A program made the position numbers and the translations under genes. The notes beneath the pieces were generated by a model. That model saw only the letters and a program-made list of their open reading frames with translations. It was not told the origin of the DNA and did no database searches. This document shows, piece by piece, positions 17,042-26,183 of a DNA stretch of 48,221 bases. The DNA is from Bacteroidota bacterium (GTDB taxonomy: Bacteria; Bacteroidota; Bacteroidia; Chitinophagales; Chitinophagaceae): the NCBI GenBank assembly GCA_018267925.1, contig JAFDXO010000115.1:1-48221 (forward strand). Reading direction: 5' to 3'. How positions within the stretch are numbered: the stretch's first letter is position 1; each line of letters opens with the position of its first letter.

Positions 17042-17065
17042 CAACATTTCATAAAAATAATTCGG

Positions 17066-18346
17066 ATGAACCTGATTGAGGATTTGCGAGCACGCAACCT
17101 GATACACGATATAATGCCCGGAACGGAAGAACAATTAGCTAAAGAAATGACCTCCGGTTATATTGGTTTTGATCCTACTGCCGATAGTTTGCATGTCGGT
17201 AGCATGTTACAAATTACCCTCTTGCGCCGATTTCAACTTGCCGGACATAAACCGTATGCCTTGTTGGGCGGAGCTACCGGCATGATTGGCGACCCTTCTG
17301 GAAAATCAGCAGAACGTAATTTACAAGATCGTGAAACCATCGAAAAAAATATTGCCGGACAAAAAAAGCAGTTAGAAAAATTTTTAGACTTCAATCCTCA
17401 AATACCCAATGCCGCTGTTTTAGTGAATAATTATGATTGGCTAAAGGACTATAGCTTTCTCAACTTTATTCGAGATGTAGGAAAGCATATTACAGTTGGC
17501 TACATGATGTCGAAAGATTCTGTTCAAAAACGATTAGAAACGGGTCTCTCTTTTACTGAATTTTCATATCAACTTATTCAAGGTTTTGATTTTTGGTATC
17601 TCTACAACAACCAAAATGTAAAACTGCAAATGGGTGGTGCTGACCAATGGGGAAACATTGTTACCGGCACTGAACTTATCCGTAGAAAAGGCGGGGGAGA
17701 AGCTTATGCCATGACTAGTCCGTTGATTACAAAAGCTGATGGTAGCAAGTTCGGTAAAACAGAAACGGGAACCGTTTGGTTAGATGCAGAAAAGACATCT
17801 CCGTATCAGTTTTATCAGTATTGGCTTAAACTTTCAGACTTAGATGCCGAAAAATCAGCCTTGTCATTTTCCTTTCAACCAGTATCAGAAATTCAAGCAT
17901 TGATTGCCGAGCACCGTGCAGCACCCCATCTTCGAAAATTACAAAAAGCTGTTGCAGAAGAAATGACCACCCTGTTGCATGGTGCAGAAGAATTGTCTTT
18001 TGCCCAAAAAGCATCAGATATATTATTTGGTCAAACCGCAGTTGATACACTACGTGCTTTGAATGAAAAACAATTGTTAGAAGTAATGGATGGAGTGCCT
18101 CAAGTGCTTGGTGAAAAGCATTCTTTGGATGGCGAAGGACTTGATTTGTTAACTTTTTTAGCCGATTCAAAAATATTTCCATCAAAAGGAGAAGCAAGAA
18201 AATTAATCCAAAACGGGGGTTTAAGCATTAATAAAGAAAAAGTAACTGCTCCCGATTGGCGTATTAAGCAGGATTTGCTTTTAAATGGCTGCTACTTACT
18301 GATCCAAAAAGGAAAGGCAAATTATACTTTGGCAATTTTTAGATAA
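17066..18346 (+). CDS. tyrS: Tyrosyl-tRNA synthetase
   Basis: A 426-residue cytosolic class I synthetase that charges tRNA-Tyr. I use the ATG at 17066 (MNLIEDLRARNLIHDIMPGT), since an upstream frame start at 16997 adds non-conserved residues and lies before the promoter box. The HIGH-like motif is in DPTADSLHVGSM. The tyrosine-binding region follows (GGATGMIGDPSGK, YDWLKDYSF, QGFDFWYLY, QMGGADQWGNI). The KMSKS-equivalent loop is KADGSKFGKT. A C-terminal S4-type RNA-binding domain is present (FPSKGEARKLIQNGGLSINKEKV). The length matches bacterial TyrRS. The gene is divergent from the PorV/PorQ-like gene with 173 bp between them. Confidence 0.97.
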   Translation: MNLIEDLRARNLIHDIMPGTEEQLAKEMTSGYIGFDPTADSLHVGSMLQITLLRRFQLAGHKPYALLGGATGMIGDPSGKSAERNLQDRETIEKNIAGQKKQLEKFLDFNPQIPNAAVLVNNYDWLKDYSFLNFIRDVGKHITVGYMMSKDSVQKRLETGLSFTEFSYQLIQGFDFWYLYNNQNVKLQMGGADQWGNIVTGTELIRRKGGGEAYAMTSPLITKADGSKFGKTETGTVWLDAEKTSPYQFYQYWLKLSDLDAEKSALSFSFQPVSEIQALIAEHRAAPHLRKLQKAVAEEMTTLLHGAEELSFAQKASDILFGQTAVDTLRALNEKQLLEVMDGVPQVLGEKHSLDGEGLDLLTFLADSKIFPSKGEARKLIQNGGLSINKEKVTAPDWRIKQDLLLNGCYLLIQKGKANYTLAIFR

Positions 18347-18427
18347 ACCCTTTCAGTAGATTTTTGATTACTTTGGGTGTACCATGAAACCGGCAATTCA
18401 CCACTTGGTTTATTGAGCCATAATACA

Positions 18428-20389
18428 ATGAAAAAAAAACAGGCTGTCTTTGTTTTTACAGGTGCATTGATGTTGATTGCCATGATTTGTACTTTTTGTA
18501 ATCAACCTCAAAAGAGCAAGTCGGAATTATCTTCACAATGGCGAAATGTTTATGACTCATCTGCTCACTATGTAGGGATGAATGTGTGTGCATCATGCCA
18601 TGCGGATATTTATGCCAGCTTTATGAAAACCGGTATGGGGCAATCGTTTGGCTATGCTACACAAAGCAAATCTTCAGCCGATTTTGGACCTCATGCTATA
18701 GTTTATGACACGATTGCTGATTTTTATTATAAGCCATTTTGGCAGAATGATAGCCTTTATATCATGGAATATAGGCTTGTAGGCATGGATACCGTTCATA
18801 AATTGGTTCAGCATATTGATTATATAGTAGGTTCAGGCCAACATACCAATTCGCATATCTTTTCTCAAAACGGCTATCTCTATCAAGCTCCCATCACATT
18901 CTACACACAAAAAAGAAAATGGGATTTAGCACCAGGTTTTGAACGAGGTAATAATAAGCGTTTTTCTAGAATGATAGAAAGCGAATGTATGACTTGTCAT
19001 AATGCTTACCCTGATTGGGTAGCCGGAAGCCAAAATAAATTCTTACACGTAAAAACAGGAATTGATTGTGAACGATGTCATGGTCCGGGTAGTATTCATG
19101 TTGCCGAAAAGCAAGCCGGACATATTGTTGATACTTCTAAAGCCCCTGATTATTCTATAGTAAACCCACGACGTTTATCAACAGAATTACAAAATAATGT
19201 TTGCCAACGATGTCATCTGCAAGGTGTAGCCGTGTTGAATGATGGTAAAAGTTTTTTTGATTTTCGACCCGGTATGCAGCTGAGTGAAGTAATGAACGTT
19301 TTTATGCCGGAATATGAAGGTGGAACCGATAAGATGATTATGGCGAGTCATGTGGAGCGAATGAAGAAAAGCAAGTGCTATTTGAATAGCGGCAAAATGA
19401 GCTGCATCACTTGTCATAACCCACATGTAAGCATCAAGTTTACACCCAGAAATCAATTTTTAAATGCTTGCTTTAGCTGTCATCAACCGATCAATCAAAA
19501 AGATAAAAATTCCTTGATGGACTCACATGGATGCTCTGAAATAGAAACAATACGAGCTACACAAAAAAACGATTGTATTACTTGTCACATGCCACGCAAT
19601 GGAAGTATAGATATACCTCACGTAGCCGTGACAGATCATTACATTCGTAAACGTCCATTAAGCGAAGCGGAACATCGGGGTATTACCGCTTTTTTAGGCT
19701 TGAAATCATTTAATAACAATCAACCCGATGCCCTAACTAAAGCACGCGCCTATATGGAATTTTTCGAGCGATATAATCCGAACAATGGATTACTTGATTC
19801 AGCTTTGTTTTATATAGCTAAGCAAAATGATGTAGAGCTAAAAGGTGAACAGAATAGGGATAATATGCGTGCCTATTTTTTGTTGAACAACTATTCAAAA
19901 GTGATTGAGTATGCAACCCCTTTACAATCTTCGAATATGCAAGATGCTTGGACAGCTTATAGAGTGGGTGAATCTTATTTCCAAACAGGAGTTTGGACAA
20001 AAGCAGAAGCATGGTATAAACGTGCAACTGAAATCTGGCCTTATTCGTTAGATTTTCAATCGAAATATGCAGTTTGTTTGTTGGCGCAGCAAAAAATGCA
20101 AGAAGCACAAAAAGTTTGTGAGTACATTCTGTCAGAAAATGCAAACCATGTAGATGCAAACACCAATCTGGGATACATTTTTATGCATGAAGGGAATAAT
20201 GGACAAGCTTATAAGTTTATGCAACGAGCTTTGCTTTTAGATCCGGATAATGAACAAAATCTGATCAATATGGCTGTTTGGTTTCATGGCAACCAACAGT
20301 ATTTGCTCGCTCAACAAACACTAAAACATCTTTTGCAAAAACATCCACAAAATCAACAAGCTCAAGCTATGTTAGCCGAGTTAAAATGA
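18428..20389 (+). CDS. Seven-haem c-type cytochrome with C-terminal TPR repeats
   Basis: A 653-residue exported protein. The start at 18428 (MKKKQAVFVFTGALMLIAMI) gives a clean signal or lipoprotein-type N-terminus with Cys21 or Cys24, while the longer frame adds 17 non-hydrophobic residues. Seven CXXCH haem motifs are visible: CASCH, CMTCH, CERCH, CQRCH, CITCH, CFSCH and CITCH. The arrangement resembles cytochrome c554/DmsE-like multihaem proteins. The last ~200 residues form TPR helices (NTNLGYIFMHEGNNGQAYKFMQRALLLDPDN). It probably carries electrons in the periplasm or at the outer membrane, with TPRs for partner binding. The partner is unknown. It follows tyrS by 81 bp and is convergent with a glycosyltransferase gene. 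It needs cytochrome c maturation, genes for which lie at 2532-3448. Confidence 0.88.
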   Translation: MKKKQAVFVFTGALMLIAMICTFCNQPQKSKSELSSQWRNVYDSSAHYVGMNVCASCHADIYASFMKTGMGQSFGYATQSKSSADFGPHAIVYDTIADFYYKPFWQNDSLYIMEYRLVGMDTVHKLVQHIDYIVGSGQHTNSHIFSQNGYLYQAPITFYTQKRKWDLAPGFERGNNKRFSRMIESECMTCHNAYPDWVAGSQNKFLHVKTGIDCERCHGPGSIHVAEKQAGHIVDTSKAPDYSIVNPRRLSTELQNNVCQRCHLQGVAVLNDGKSFFDFRPGMQLSEVMNVFMPEYEGGTDKMIMASHVERMKKSKCYLNSGKMSCITCHNPHVSIKFTPRNQFLNACFSCHQPINQKDKNSLMDSHGCSEIETIRATQKNDCITCHMPRNGSIDIPHVAVTDHYIRKRPLSEAEHRGITAFLGLKSFNNNQPDALTKARAYMEFFERYNPNNGLLDSALFYIAKQNDVELKGEQNRDNMRAYFLLNNYSKVIEYATPLQSSNMQDAWTAYRVGESYFQTGVWTKAEAWYKRATEIWPYSLDFQSKYAVCLLAQQKMQEAQKVCEYILSENANHVDANTNLGYIFMHEGNNGQAYKFMQRALLLDPDNEQNLINMAVWFHGNQQYLLAQQTLKHLLQKHPQNQQAQAMLAELK

Positions 20390-20404
20390 GCGCATATGGC
20401 GTGT

Positions 20405-21607
20405 TTATTTTCGATGTTTACTCTCGTCAATTAAACGATGATAATAAGCAGACATATCGCGTACCAAACGCTGATAAGAGAATTTACTTTGCACAAAGTC
20501 TTTTCCGAAAGCACCAAAATCAGACCGCAATTTTTCATCCTGAACCAGTTTCAAAAGAGCCTCAGCAAAAAGTTCTGCATTGGCAGGAGGAGTAACAAAG
20601 CCACATTTTCCGTCCATAACCATATCGGCTACGCCACCTACATGAGTTGAAACAACCGGACGAGAAGATGCTTGTGCTTCAATTAAAGAAACAGGAGTGC
20701 CTTCATTGTGTGAGGTTAGTGCTACAATATCTAACCCTGCCAACACCTCATCAATTTGTGTTAGCCAAGAAGTGCAAAAGGCTGTGGCTTTTCTTTTTTG
20801 TTCGGGATAATAGGTGTAATCAATGCCGGCAGCTTGAAAAGATGCTTCCATAGAAGGTCGCATATCACCATCGCCTACTACTACAAAACGAAGTCGTTTT
20901 GAGCTGGTATCTAACACTTTTTTAGCAGCAGCAACAAAAAGTTCGTGGTTTTTTACAGGTACAATTCTGCCAATAATACCGATAGCAATTTCGTCCTCTT
21001 CAATCTGGTATCGGTTTCGAAACAGTGCTCTTTTTTCATCTTGTCTTTGATGAAACTTATCTAAGTCTAAGCCTAAAGGAATGACTTCCAATTTTTCTTC
21101 CGGACATATTTTATACACGTTTGCCAACTCTTCTTTTTGACTTTGACTGATAGCCACTATACCACTTGATTTACGAGCAAGATAGCGTTCAATATGAATA
21201 AACATTTTTGTTTGCCAAGGACTGAAATAGCTATGGAATACATGACCGTGAAAGGTGTGTACAATAACCGGAACTTTACAAGCATCTGCTGCCAAACGCC
21301 CGATTACACCTGATTTTGCAGCGTGTGTATGAACAACATCCGGCTTAAATTTTTGAATGATTTCCTTTATTTTTTGATAAGCAATTCCATCTTGGCGCGG
21401 GTGAATATTACGGCGCATTTCATTCACCACAATGGGTTCTATTCCTAAGTCGCGAGTTAAATGTATAGCGTCTTGTTCATGCTCGTCTTTACCGCCAATT
21501 ACAAGCATGGTTTCAAATTCCGGTGCCATATACCGTGTTAAATAGGTAACATTTATAGCGGGACCACCTATAATAAGACGATTATGAATTCGTAAAACGC
21601 GAGGCAT
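20405..21607 (-). CDS. Glycosyltransferase family 4
   Basis: A 400-residue GT-B enzyme that would transfer a sugar from a nucleotide donor in the cytosol during surface polysaccharide synthesis. N-terminal acceptor-domain landmarks are GGPAINVTYLTRYM and VVHTHAAKSGVIGRLAA. The C-terminal donor domain has IGIIGRIVPVKNHELFVAAA, VVVGDGDMRP and the EX7E-like segment EGTPVSLIEAQASSRPVVSTHVGG. Donor and acceptor cannot be read from sequence. It is the last gene of a minus-strand run that starts at asnB (53 bp gap). It ends 16 bases from the convergent cytochrome gene. The length is typical. Confidence 0.9.
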   Translation of the reverse strand: MPRVLRIHNRLIIGGPAINVTYLTRYMAPEFETMLVIGGKDEHEQDAIHLTRDLGIEPIVVNEMRRNIHPRQDGIAYQKIKEIIQKFKPDVVHTHAAKSGVIGRLAADACKVPVIVHTFHGHVFHSYFSPWQTKMFIHIERYLARKSSGIVAISQSQKEELANVYKICPEEKLEVIPLGLDLDKFHQRQDEKRALFRNRYQIEEDEIAIGIIGRIVPVKNHELFVAAAKKVLDTSSKRLRFVVVGDGDMRPSMEASFQAAGIDYTYYPEQKRKATAFCTSWLTQIDEVLAGLDIVALTSHNEGTPVSLIEAQASSRPVVSTHVGGVADMVMDGKCGFVTPPANAELFAEALLKLVQDEKLRSDFGAFGKDFVQSKFSYQRLVRDMSAYYHRLIDESKHRK

Positions 21608-21660
21608 GGATTAGTGAAGTCGTGATTCAAATGTATAAACAATTCAATTCAGTAGTGAAA

Positions 21661-23571
21661 TTAATTCATGTATCGTTTCCACCAGTGTTGGAAAACAATC
21701 AAAGCCCAGATCGTTGCATGGCTATCGCCGGGATCGTTGCTCCGAAGTTTTTTCTTTAGCATTTCTGTAGTGCTAACATTAAAAATCCCTTGCTGTTGCA
21801 CAAAGTTTTTTTCTAACAAATCGGCATCAATCATTTGCCATAATTCGTTTTTAAACCACCCCAGTAGTGGAATTTCAAATCCATGTTTAGGGCGGTTGTA
21901 TAGTTCTTCCGGCAACATGTTTCGAAAGGCATCTTGAACAATTTTCTTTTTCAATTTAGCATCAATCTTATATTGAGATGGAAGCCCAAAGGCAAAGTCA
22001 ACCACTTTGTAATCCAAGAAGGGGCTGCGAACTTCAAGGCTATTAGCCATACTCATCAAGTCCACTTTTACAAGCATATCACCGGGTAAAACTAAGTTCA
22101 TATCTGCAAGCAACACTTGGTTGAAGTCTTCGCTTTTAAACACAGAAAGAATCTTATTTCTTTCTTCTTCTATTTCGCTTTTAGAAAGCTTTTGTCGTGT
22201 TGCTGAAGCTAACAAGGCATCTGTTGCTTGAGCATCATTAATGGAAGCCCATCTCCAATAGCGATCGGGCATGGAAAGGGTTGCGCCTTCTGCAAACCTA
22301 TGCAGTTGACGAAACAGGTTGGTTAATTTGCCGTTTCTACTTTTGGGTAAGAGTTTCCACAATGGCAAACCGGTTCTAACCAAATTGTTTACAAACGATT
22401 GTTGGCGAACCTTCCATTCTGCGGCGTGTTTATTATATCCGGCAAAAACTTCATCACCGCCATCTCCACTAAGAGCTACGGTAACGTGTTTGCGAGTGTG
22501 CTTACATAGAATATACACAGGAATAGCAGATGAGTCGGCAAAAGGCTCATCTATATAATCAAGTACATCATGTACATGTTCTAAAAAGTCAGAATTGGAA
22601 AGCGAAAAGACGGTGTGATTTGTTTTATATTGATTGGCTACTAATTTGGCATAGCTTGTTTCATCAAAAAAAGCATTGTCTTTGTATCCGACTGAAAAAG
22701 TGTTGAGATGCTTAGTGTATTTACTTGCAAGGGCAACGATGATGGATGAGTCAATGCCTCCACTTAAAAATGCACCCAGTGGCACATCAGCAATCATACG
22801 CTCTTGAACTGCAGTGTCCATGTGCGAAACTAATTTTACCTTAGCTTGTTCATAACTCAAAGCTTCATAACGCTCAGGCATTGGTTGTAAATGATAAAAG
22901 GGTTTTTCCTCAAAGGGTATTCCTTCTTTTAGCTTAATATAATAGGCTGGACGTAATTTTCTCACACCTTTAATCATACTTTGCGGTTGCGGAACATAGT
23001 TTAATTGAAGGTATTGATATAAGGCTTCATGATGAAGTTGTCGAGGCATCCCAAAAGCAAGTAGGGCTTTCATTTCAGATGCAAAAGCAAAAAAGAGATC
23101 ATCTTGATATAGGAGCAATGGTTTTTTCCCATATCGGTCACGTGCTAACAACAATTCTTTCGTTTGCTGGTCATATAAAGCGAAGGCAAAAAAGCCACTC
23201 AGCCAGGGCAAACAATCTGTACCGTAATGAATAAGCAAATACAATAGCACTTCTGTATCAGAAGTAGTACGCGGTGCTCCAATCTCTTCCCATATTTTTG
23301 TTAAGTATCGTTTTGAAAGCTCTTGATAATTGAATATTTCGCCGTTGAAAACGAGAATATACCTACCTGAAAGATCACTCATGGGTTGAGATGCCCCATT
23401 AGAAGTATCTAAAATGGATAGCCGCCTATGCCCTAATGCACACGGATAAGCTGAAAAAGTATTTCCACAATCAGGCCCACGCAAGAATAGTTTGTCTGTT
23501 GCTTCTTTTATTTTTGCAAGATTAAAATTCGCACTGTTGTTATAGGCAAAAATTCCGGTGATTCCGCACAT
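21661..23571 (-). CDS. asnB: Asparagine synthase (glutamine-hydrolysing) family protein
   Basis: A 636-residue two-domain amidotransferase. The N-terminal class II glutaminase domain begins MCGITGIFAYNN, so Cys2 is the nucleophile after Met removal. LGHRRLSILD, YILVFNGEIFNY and SDTEVLLYLL also match. The synthetase domain has the ATP PP-loop LGAFLSGGIDSS and VALSGDGGDEVFAGYNKH. In glycan loci such proteins often amidate a sugar or substrate rather than make free asparagine. This is inferred here because the gene sits among glycosyltransferases. Length and motifs are complete. The 145-bp spacer upstream separates it from the divergent membrane protein gene and should contain both promoters. 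Confidence 0.9.
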   Translation of the reverse strand: MCGITGIFAYNNSANFNLAKIKEATDKLFLRGPDCGNTFSAYPCALGHRRLSILDTSNGASQPMSDLSGRYILVFNGEIFNYQELSKRYLTKIWEEIGAPRTTSDTEVLLYLLIHYGTDCLPWLSGFFAFALYDQQTKELLLARDRYGKKPLLLYQDDLFFAFASEMKALLAFGMPRQLHHEALYQYLQLNYVPQPQSMIKGVRKLRPAYYIKLKEGIPFEEKPFYHLQPMPERYEALSYEQAKVKLVSHMDTAVQERMIADVPLGAFLSGGIDSSIIVALASKYTKHLNTFSVGYKDNAFFDETSYAKLVANQYKTNHTVFSLSNSDFLEHVHDVLDYIDEPFADSSAIPVYILCKHTRKHVTVALSGDGGDEVFAGYNKHAAEWKVRQQSFVNNLVRTGLPLWKLLPKSRNGKLTNLFRQLHRFAEGATLSMPDRYWRWASINDAQATDALLASATRQKLSKSEIEEERNKILSVFKSEDFNQVLLADMNLVLPGDMLVKVDLMSMANSLEVRSPFLDYKVVDFAFGLPSQYKIDAKLKKKIVQDAFRNMLPEELYNRPKHGFEIPLLGWFKNELWQMIDADLLEKNFVQQQGIFNVSTTEMLKKKLRSNDPGDSHATIWALIVFQHWWKRYMN

Positions 23572-23724
23572 GTAGGGACAATCGTATGTTGAATGAGATG
23601 GGATAAAGGTACGCTTGAAATTGGCAACAACAAGCTGTGTGAATATTGTGGATAACAGATTCTGAATTCAACCCACAAAATGATATAATTTCAACGCTCG
23701 AATAATCATAGGAATTTGACCTCA

Positions 23725-25107
23725 ATGTTGTTTTTAGTTCAATGGAGTCCTGATGAGTTGAATAATTTCATCGTGCTGTTGGATTACCTTCTTTTACCCT
23801 TATACCTCTTTATAATCTACGTTGCAGCAGACTTTATTAGAGATAACATGTATCCCTTGGGGCATCCTTGGCGTCCCTATTTTATGCCAGCCCTTTCTGC
23901 AAAAATTATTGGTGCTATTTTTATCGGGTTGATTTATCGCTATTATTATGGTGGAGGTGATACAGCTAACTATTTCTTTCATGCTAAAGTAATCAACGGT
24001 GCATTTGGTGAGTCTGTGATCAAGTGGATCAATTTGTTGTTGCGGATTCCGCCTTGGTATGATGGTGCTTATTCAGATTATATTTCACAAATGTGGTGGT
24101 ATGAAGCTCCGGCAGAATATACCGTTTCCAGTATTACCGCAATTTTGGGTACCATAACCTTTACTACTTATTTGCCAATTGCAGTTTTGTTTAGTGTCAT
24201 TTCCTTTACGGGCGTATGGGCTTTGTTTAGAACCTTTGCTACTAAGTATCCCCAATTTACTAAACAAATTGCATGGTGTACCCTTTTTATTCCCAGCACC
24301 ATAATGTGGGGGTCTGGAATTTTTAAAGACACACTCTGTATGTTCGGGTTGGGATGGCTTACTCATAGCGTTTTTCGAATGTTGATGAATAAGGATTATA
24401 GCATCGGAAATATCATAATGGCTATAATCAGTTTTTGGCTTATTTCTTCTGTCAAGCTGTATATATTGTTAGCCTTTATTCCGGCACTTTTGCTTTGGAT
24501 TTTGTTTACCTATTCGCATCGAATTAGAAATGGAATGACCCGGACCGCAGTGAAATTAATGGTCGTTATGGGATGCATTGTAGGGTTCTTGTTTTTTGCT
24601 CAGAAATTTGCAGTTGAACTGGGAAAATATTCCTTAACCAACATGGCACAAACCTCATATACCACAAGCTCTTACATTGCTGCAGTTTCTTCTGATGGCG
24701 GCTCTGCCTACCATTTAGGAAGCGATGACCCTTCCTTGTCGGGAATGATAAAAAAGTTTCCACTGGCTGTAAACGTTACCTTATTTCGCCCTTATTTATG
24801 GGAAACAAGAAAGCCATTTCAATTGCTGAATGCGCTGGAAGCAACGATGTTTATGTGGATAACGCTCAAGATCCTATTTACCATAGGATTCAAGAAGGTT
24901 CGCAAAACAATTGCAGAGGATCCAACCATTCAGTTCTGTCTGATATTTGCCGTAATCTTTGCTTTTGCTGTCGGGCTTTCTTCGGGCAATTTTGGTGCGC
25001 TTTCTCGTTATCGCATTCCATGCTTACCATTCTATGGCATGGCACTTGTACTGATTTTCTATAAACACAACCCGCTCGAAAAAAATATATTTTCCTTTAA
25101 GCGATAG
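23725..25107 (+). CDS. Polytopic membrane protein of the glycan locus (unknown, polymerase-like)
   Basis: A 460-residue protein with about ten to twelve predicted transmembrane helices. The ATG at 23725 is preferred over a TTG three codons upstream. A hydrophilic stretch near residues 70-135 contains YRYYYGGGDTANYFFHAKVI and a DGAYSDYISQMWWYEAPAEYTVS loop. Later come PSTIMWGSGIFKDTLCMFGLGWL and a basic SHRIRNGMTRT loop. I do not recognise a named family. Its position between asnB and glycosyltransferases, its size and its topology suggest an O-antigen or exopolysaccharide polymerase (Wzy-like) or a GT-C transferase, but that is inference. It is the only plus-strand gene in the 20405-30656 run and its 3' end almost touches the convergent glycosyltransferase gene. 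Confidence 0.7.
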   Translation: MLFLVQWSPDELNNFIVLLDYLLLPLYLFIIYVAADFIRDNMYPLGHPWRPYFMPALSAKIIGAIFIGLIYRYYYGGGDTANYFFHAKVINGAFGESVIKWINLLLRIPPWYDGAYSDYISQMWWYEAPAEYTVSSITAILGTITFTTYLPIAVLFSVISFTGVWALFRTFATKYPQFTKQIAWCTLFIPSTIMWGSGIFKDTLCMFGLGWLTHSVFRMLMNKDYSIGNIIMAIISFWLISSVKLYILLAFIPALLLWILFTYSHRIRNGMTRTAVKLMVVMGCIVGFLFFAQKFAVELGKYSLTNMAQTSYTTSSYIAAVSSDGGSAYHLGSDDPSLSGMIKKFPLAVNVTLFRPYLWETRKPFQLLNALEATMFMWITLKILFTIGFKKVRKTIAEDPTIQFCLIFAVIFAFAVGLSSGNFGALSRYRIPCLPFYGMALVLIFYKHNPLEKNIFSFKR

Positions 25108-25109
25108 CA

Positions 25110-26183
25110 TTAATTGAAAAGGGCTATAAATTTTTCCTCTTGTGATTGCAAGCTATACGATTGAACAATTTTTTCTCTCCCTTTCTCTCCCATTTCTCTT
25201 CTAAGTTCAGGGAATTGAATCAGTTGAGATAGCTTCTCGCTCCATTGTTCTGTATTTGTACACAGAAAACCATTGATACCATCGTCAATAATGTCTTTAT
25301 TAACCCCAACAGGATCGGCTAATGATGGAATACCACAGCTCATATATTGAATCAACTTGAAACCACATTTGCCCTCGCTCCATTTATCCGCCTTCAAGGG
25401 CATGATCCCAATATCCATACGCAAAAGATCTGCTACTTCTGTCTCCTCATTCCATTGAATAAATTGCCAATCACGCAAGGGTAAATCCGGAGATTTATCA
25501 GCGATGACTAAAAAGGTAAAGTCGAATTGTTCTTGCAATGTTTGCAAAATTGGCATGAAAGCATCCAGATAAAAAAGGGTAGAATGGCTGCCTGTCCAGC
25601 CTACAACCGGTTTTCCTTCGTGGTGCTTTTTCACTTTGTTGTGCTTGTGAATGACATCAACAACGGTAGGTAAAAAAACGGTTTTTTGAGCACCGTTTTG
25701 AACTGCAAATTGATTTAAAAAATTGTTCCCACCGCTAACAAGAGTTGCCCAACGGCAGAGGTATTTTGTTTTTCCAAAATTTTTAAACCATCGAGCTAAT
25801 CCGTTTCCTTTGGTTATTCGGGGAATCCAAATAGCATCATCGAAATCGAAAATCATTTTCTTTCTAAACAGATGGGTTACAATCCATTCCCACACCGGTG
25901 GTCCTAATGGAGTAGCTTCTCGATGTACAAAAATGTAGTCATATTGCAAGCTGTCAAAAAGGTGTACTATTCGTCGTCCATAACCCTTAACCAGTCCTTT
26001 TAGTTTGGCAAAAGAATGACCCGGTTTGAAAATTATAGCCCAAGTTGCCTCATCCATAAAGGGGGCTACTCGATATTGAATTTCATTTTTTTGAAGCGCA
26101 GTTTCATATAATTCTACACGGAAACGCTGTGAAGGAGCGCAATGGATAGGGTAGGGAACAATAAATAAAACAGACTTTGGCAT
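25110..26183 (-). CDS. Glycosyltransferase (GT4-like)
   Basis: A 357-residue GT-B fold protein without a signal peptide. N-terminal segments include VLFIVPYPIHCAPSQRFRVELY and YDYIFVHREATPLGPPVWEW. The C-terminal donor domain has VVGWTGSHSTLFYLDAFMPIL, DIGIMPLKADKWSEGKCGFKLIQYMSCGIPSLADPVGVN and INGFLCTN. The K(C)GFKLIQYM segment replaces the usual EX7E and is typical of a subgroup of polysaccharide glycosyltransferases. Its start overlaps the stop of the preceding gene by one base (TAATG), which indicates translational coupling. Substrate is unknown. Confidence 0.85.
   Translation of the reverse strand: MPKSVLFIVPYPIHCAPSQRFRVELYETALQKNEIQYRVAPFMDEATWAIIFKPGHSFAKLKGLVKGYGRRIVHLFDSLQYDYIFVHREATPLGPPVWEWIVTHLFRKKMIFDFDDAIWIPRITKGNGLARWFKNFGKTKYLCRWATLVSGGNNFLNQFAVQNGAQKTVFLPTVVDVIHKHNKVKKHHEGKPVVGWTGSHSTLFYLDAFMPILQTLQEQFDFTFLVIADKSPDLPLRDWQFIQWNEETEVADLLRMDIGIMPLKADKWSEGKCGFKLIQYMSCGIPSLADPVGVNKDIIDDGINGFLCTNTEQWSEKLSQLIQFPELRREMGEKGREKIVQSYSLQSQEEKFIALFN

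Noticed and set aside
16997..17065. A longer start for tyrS
   Set aside because: The extra 23 residues are not typical of TyrRS and include the -7 box of its likely promoter.
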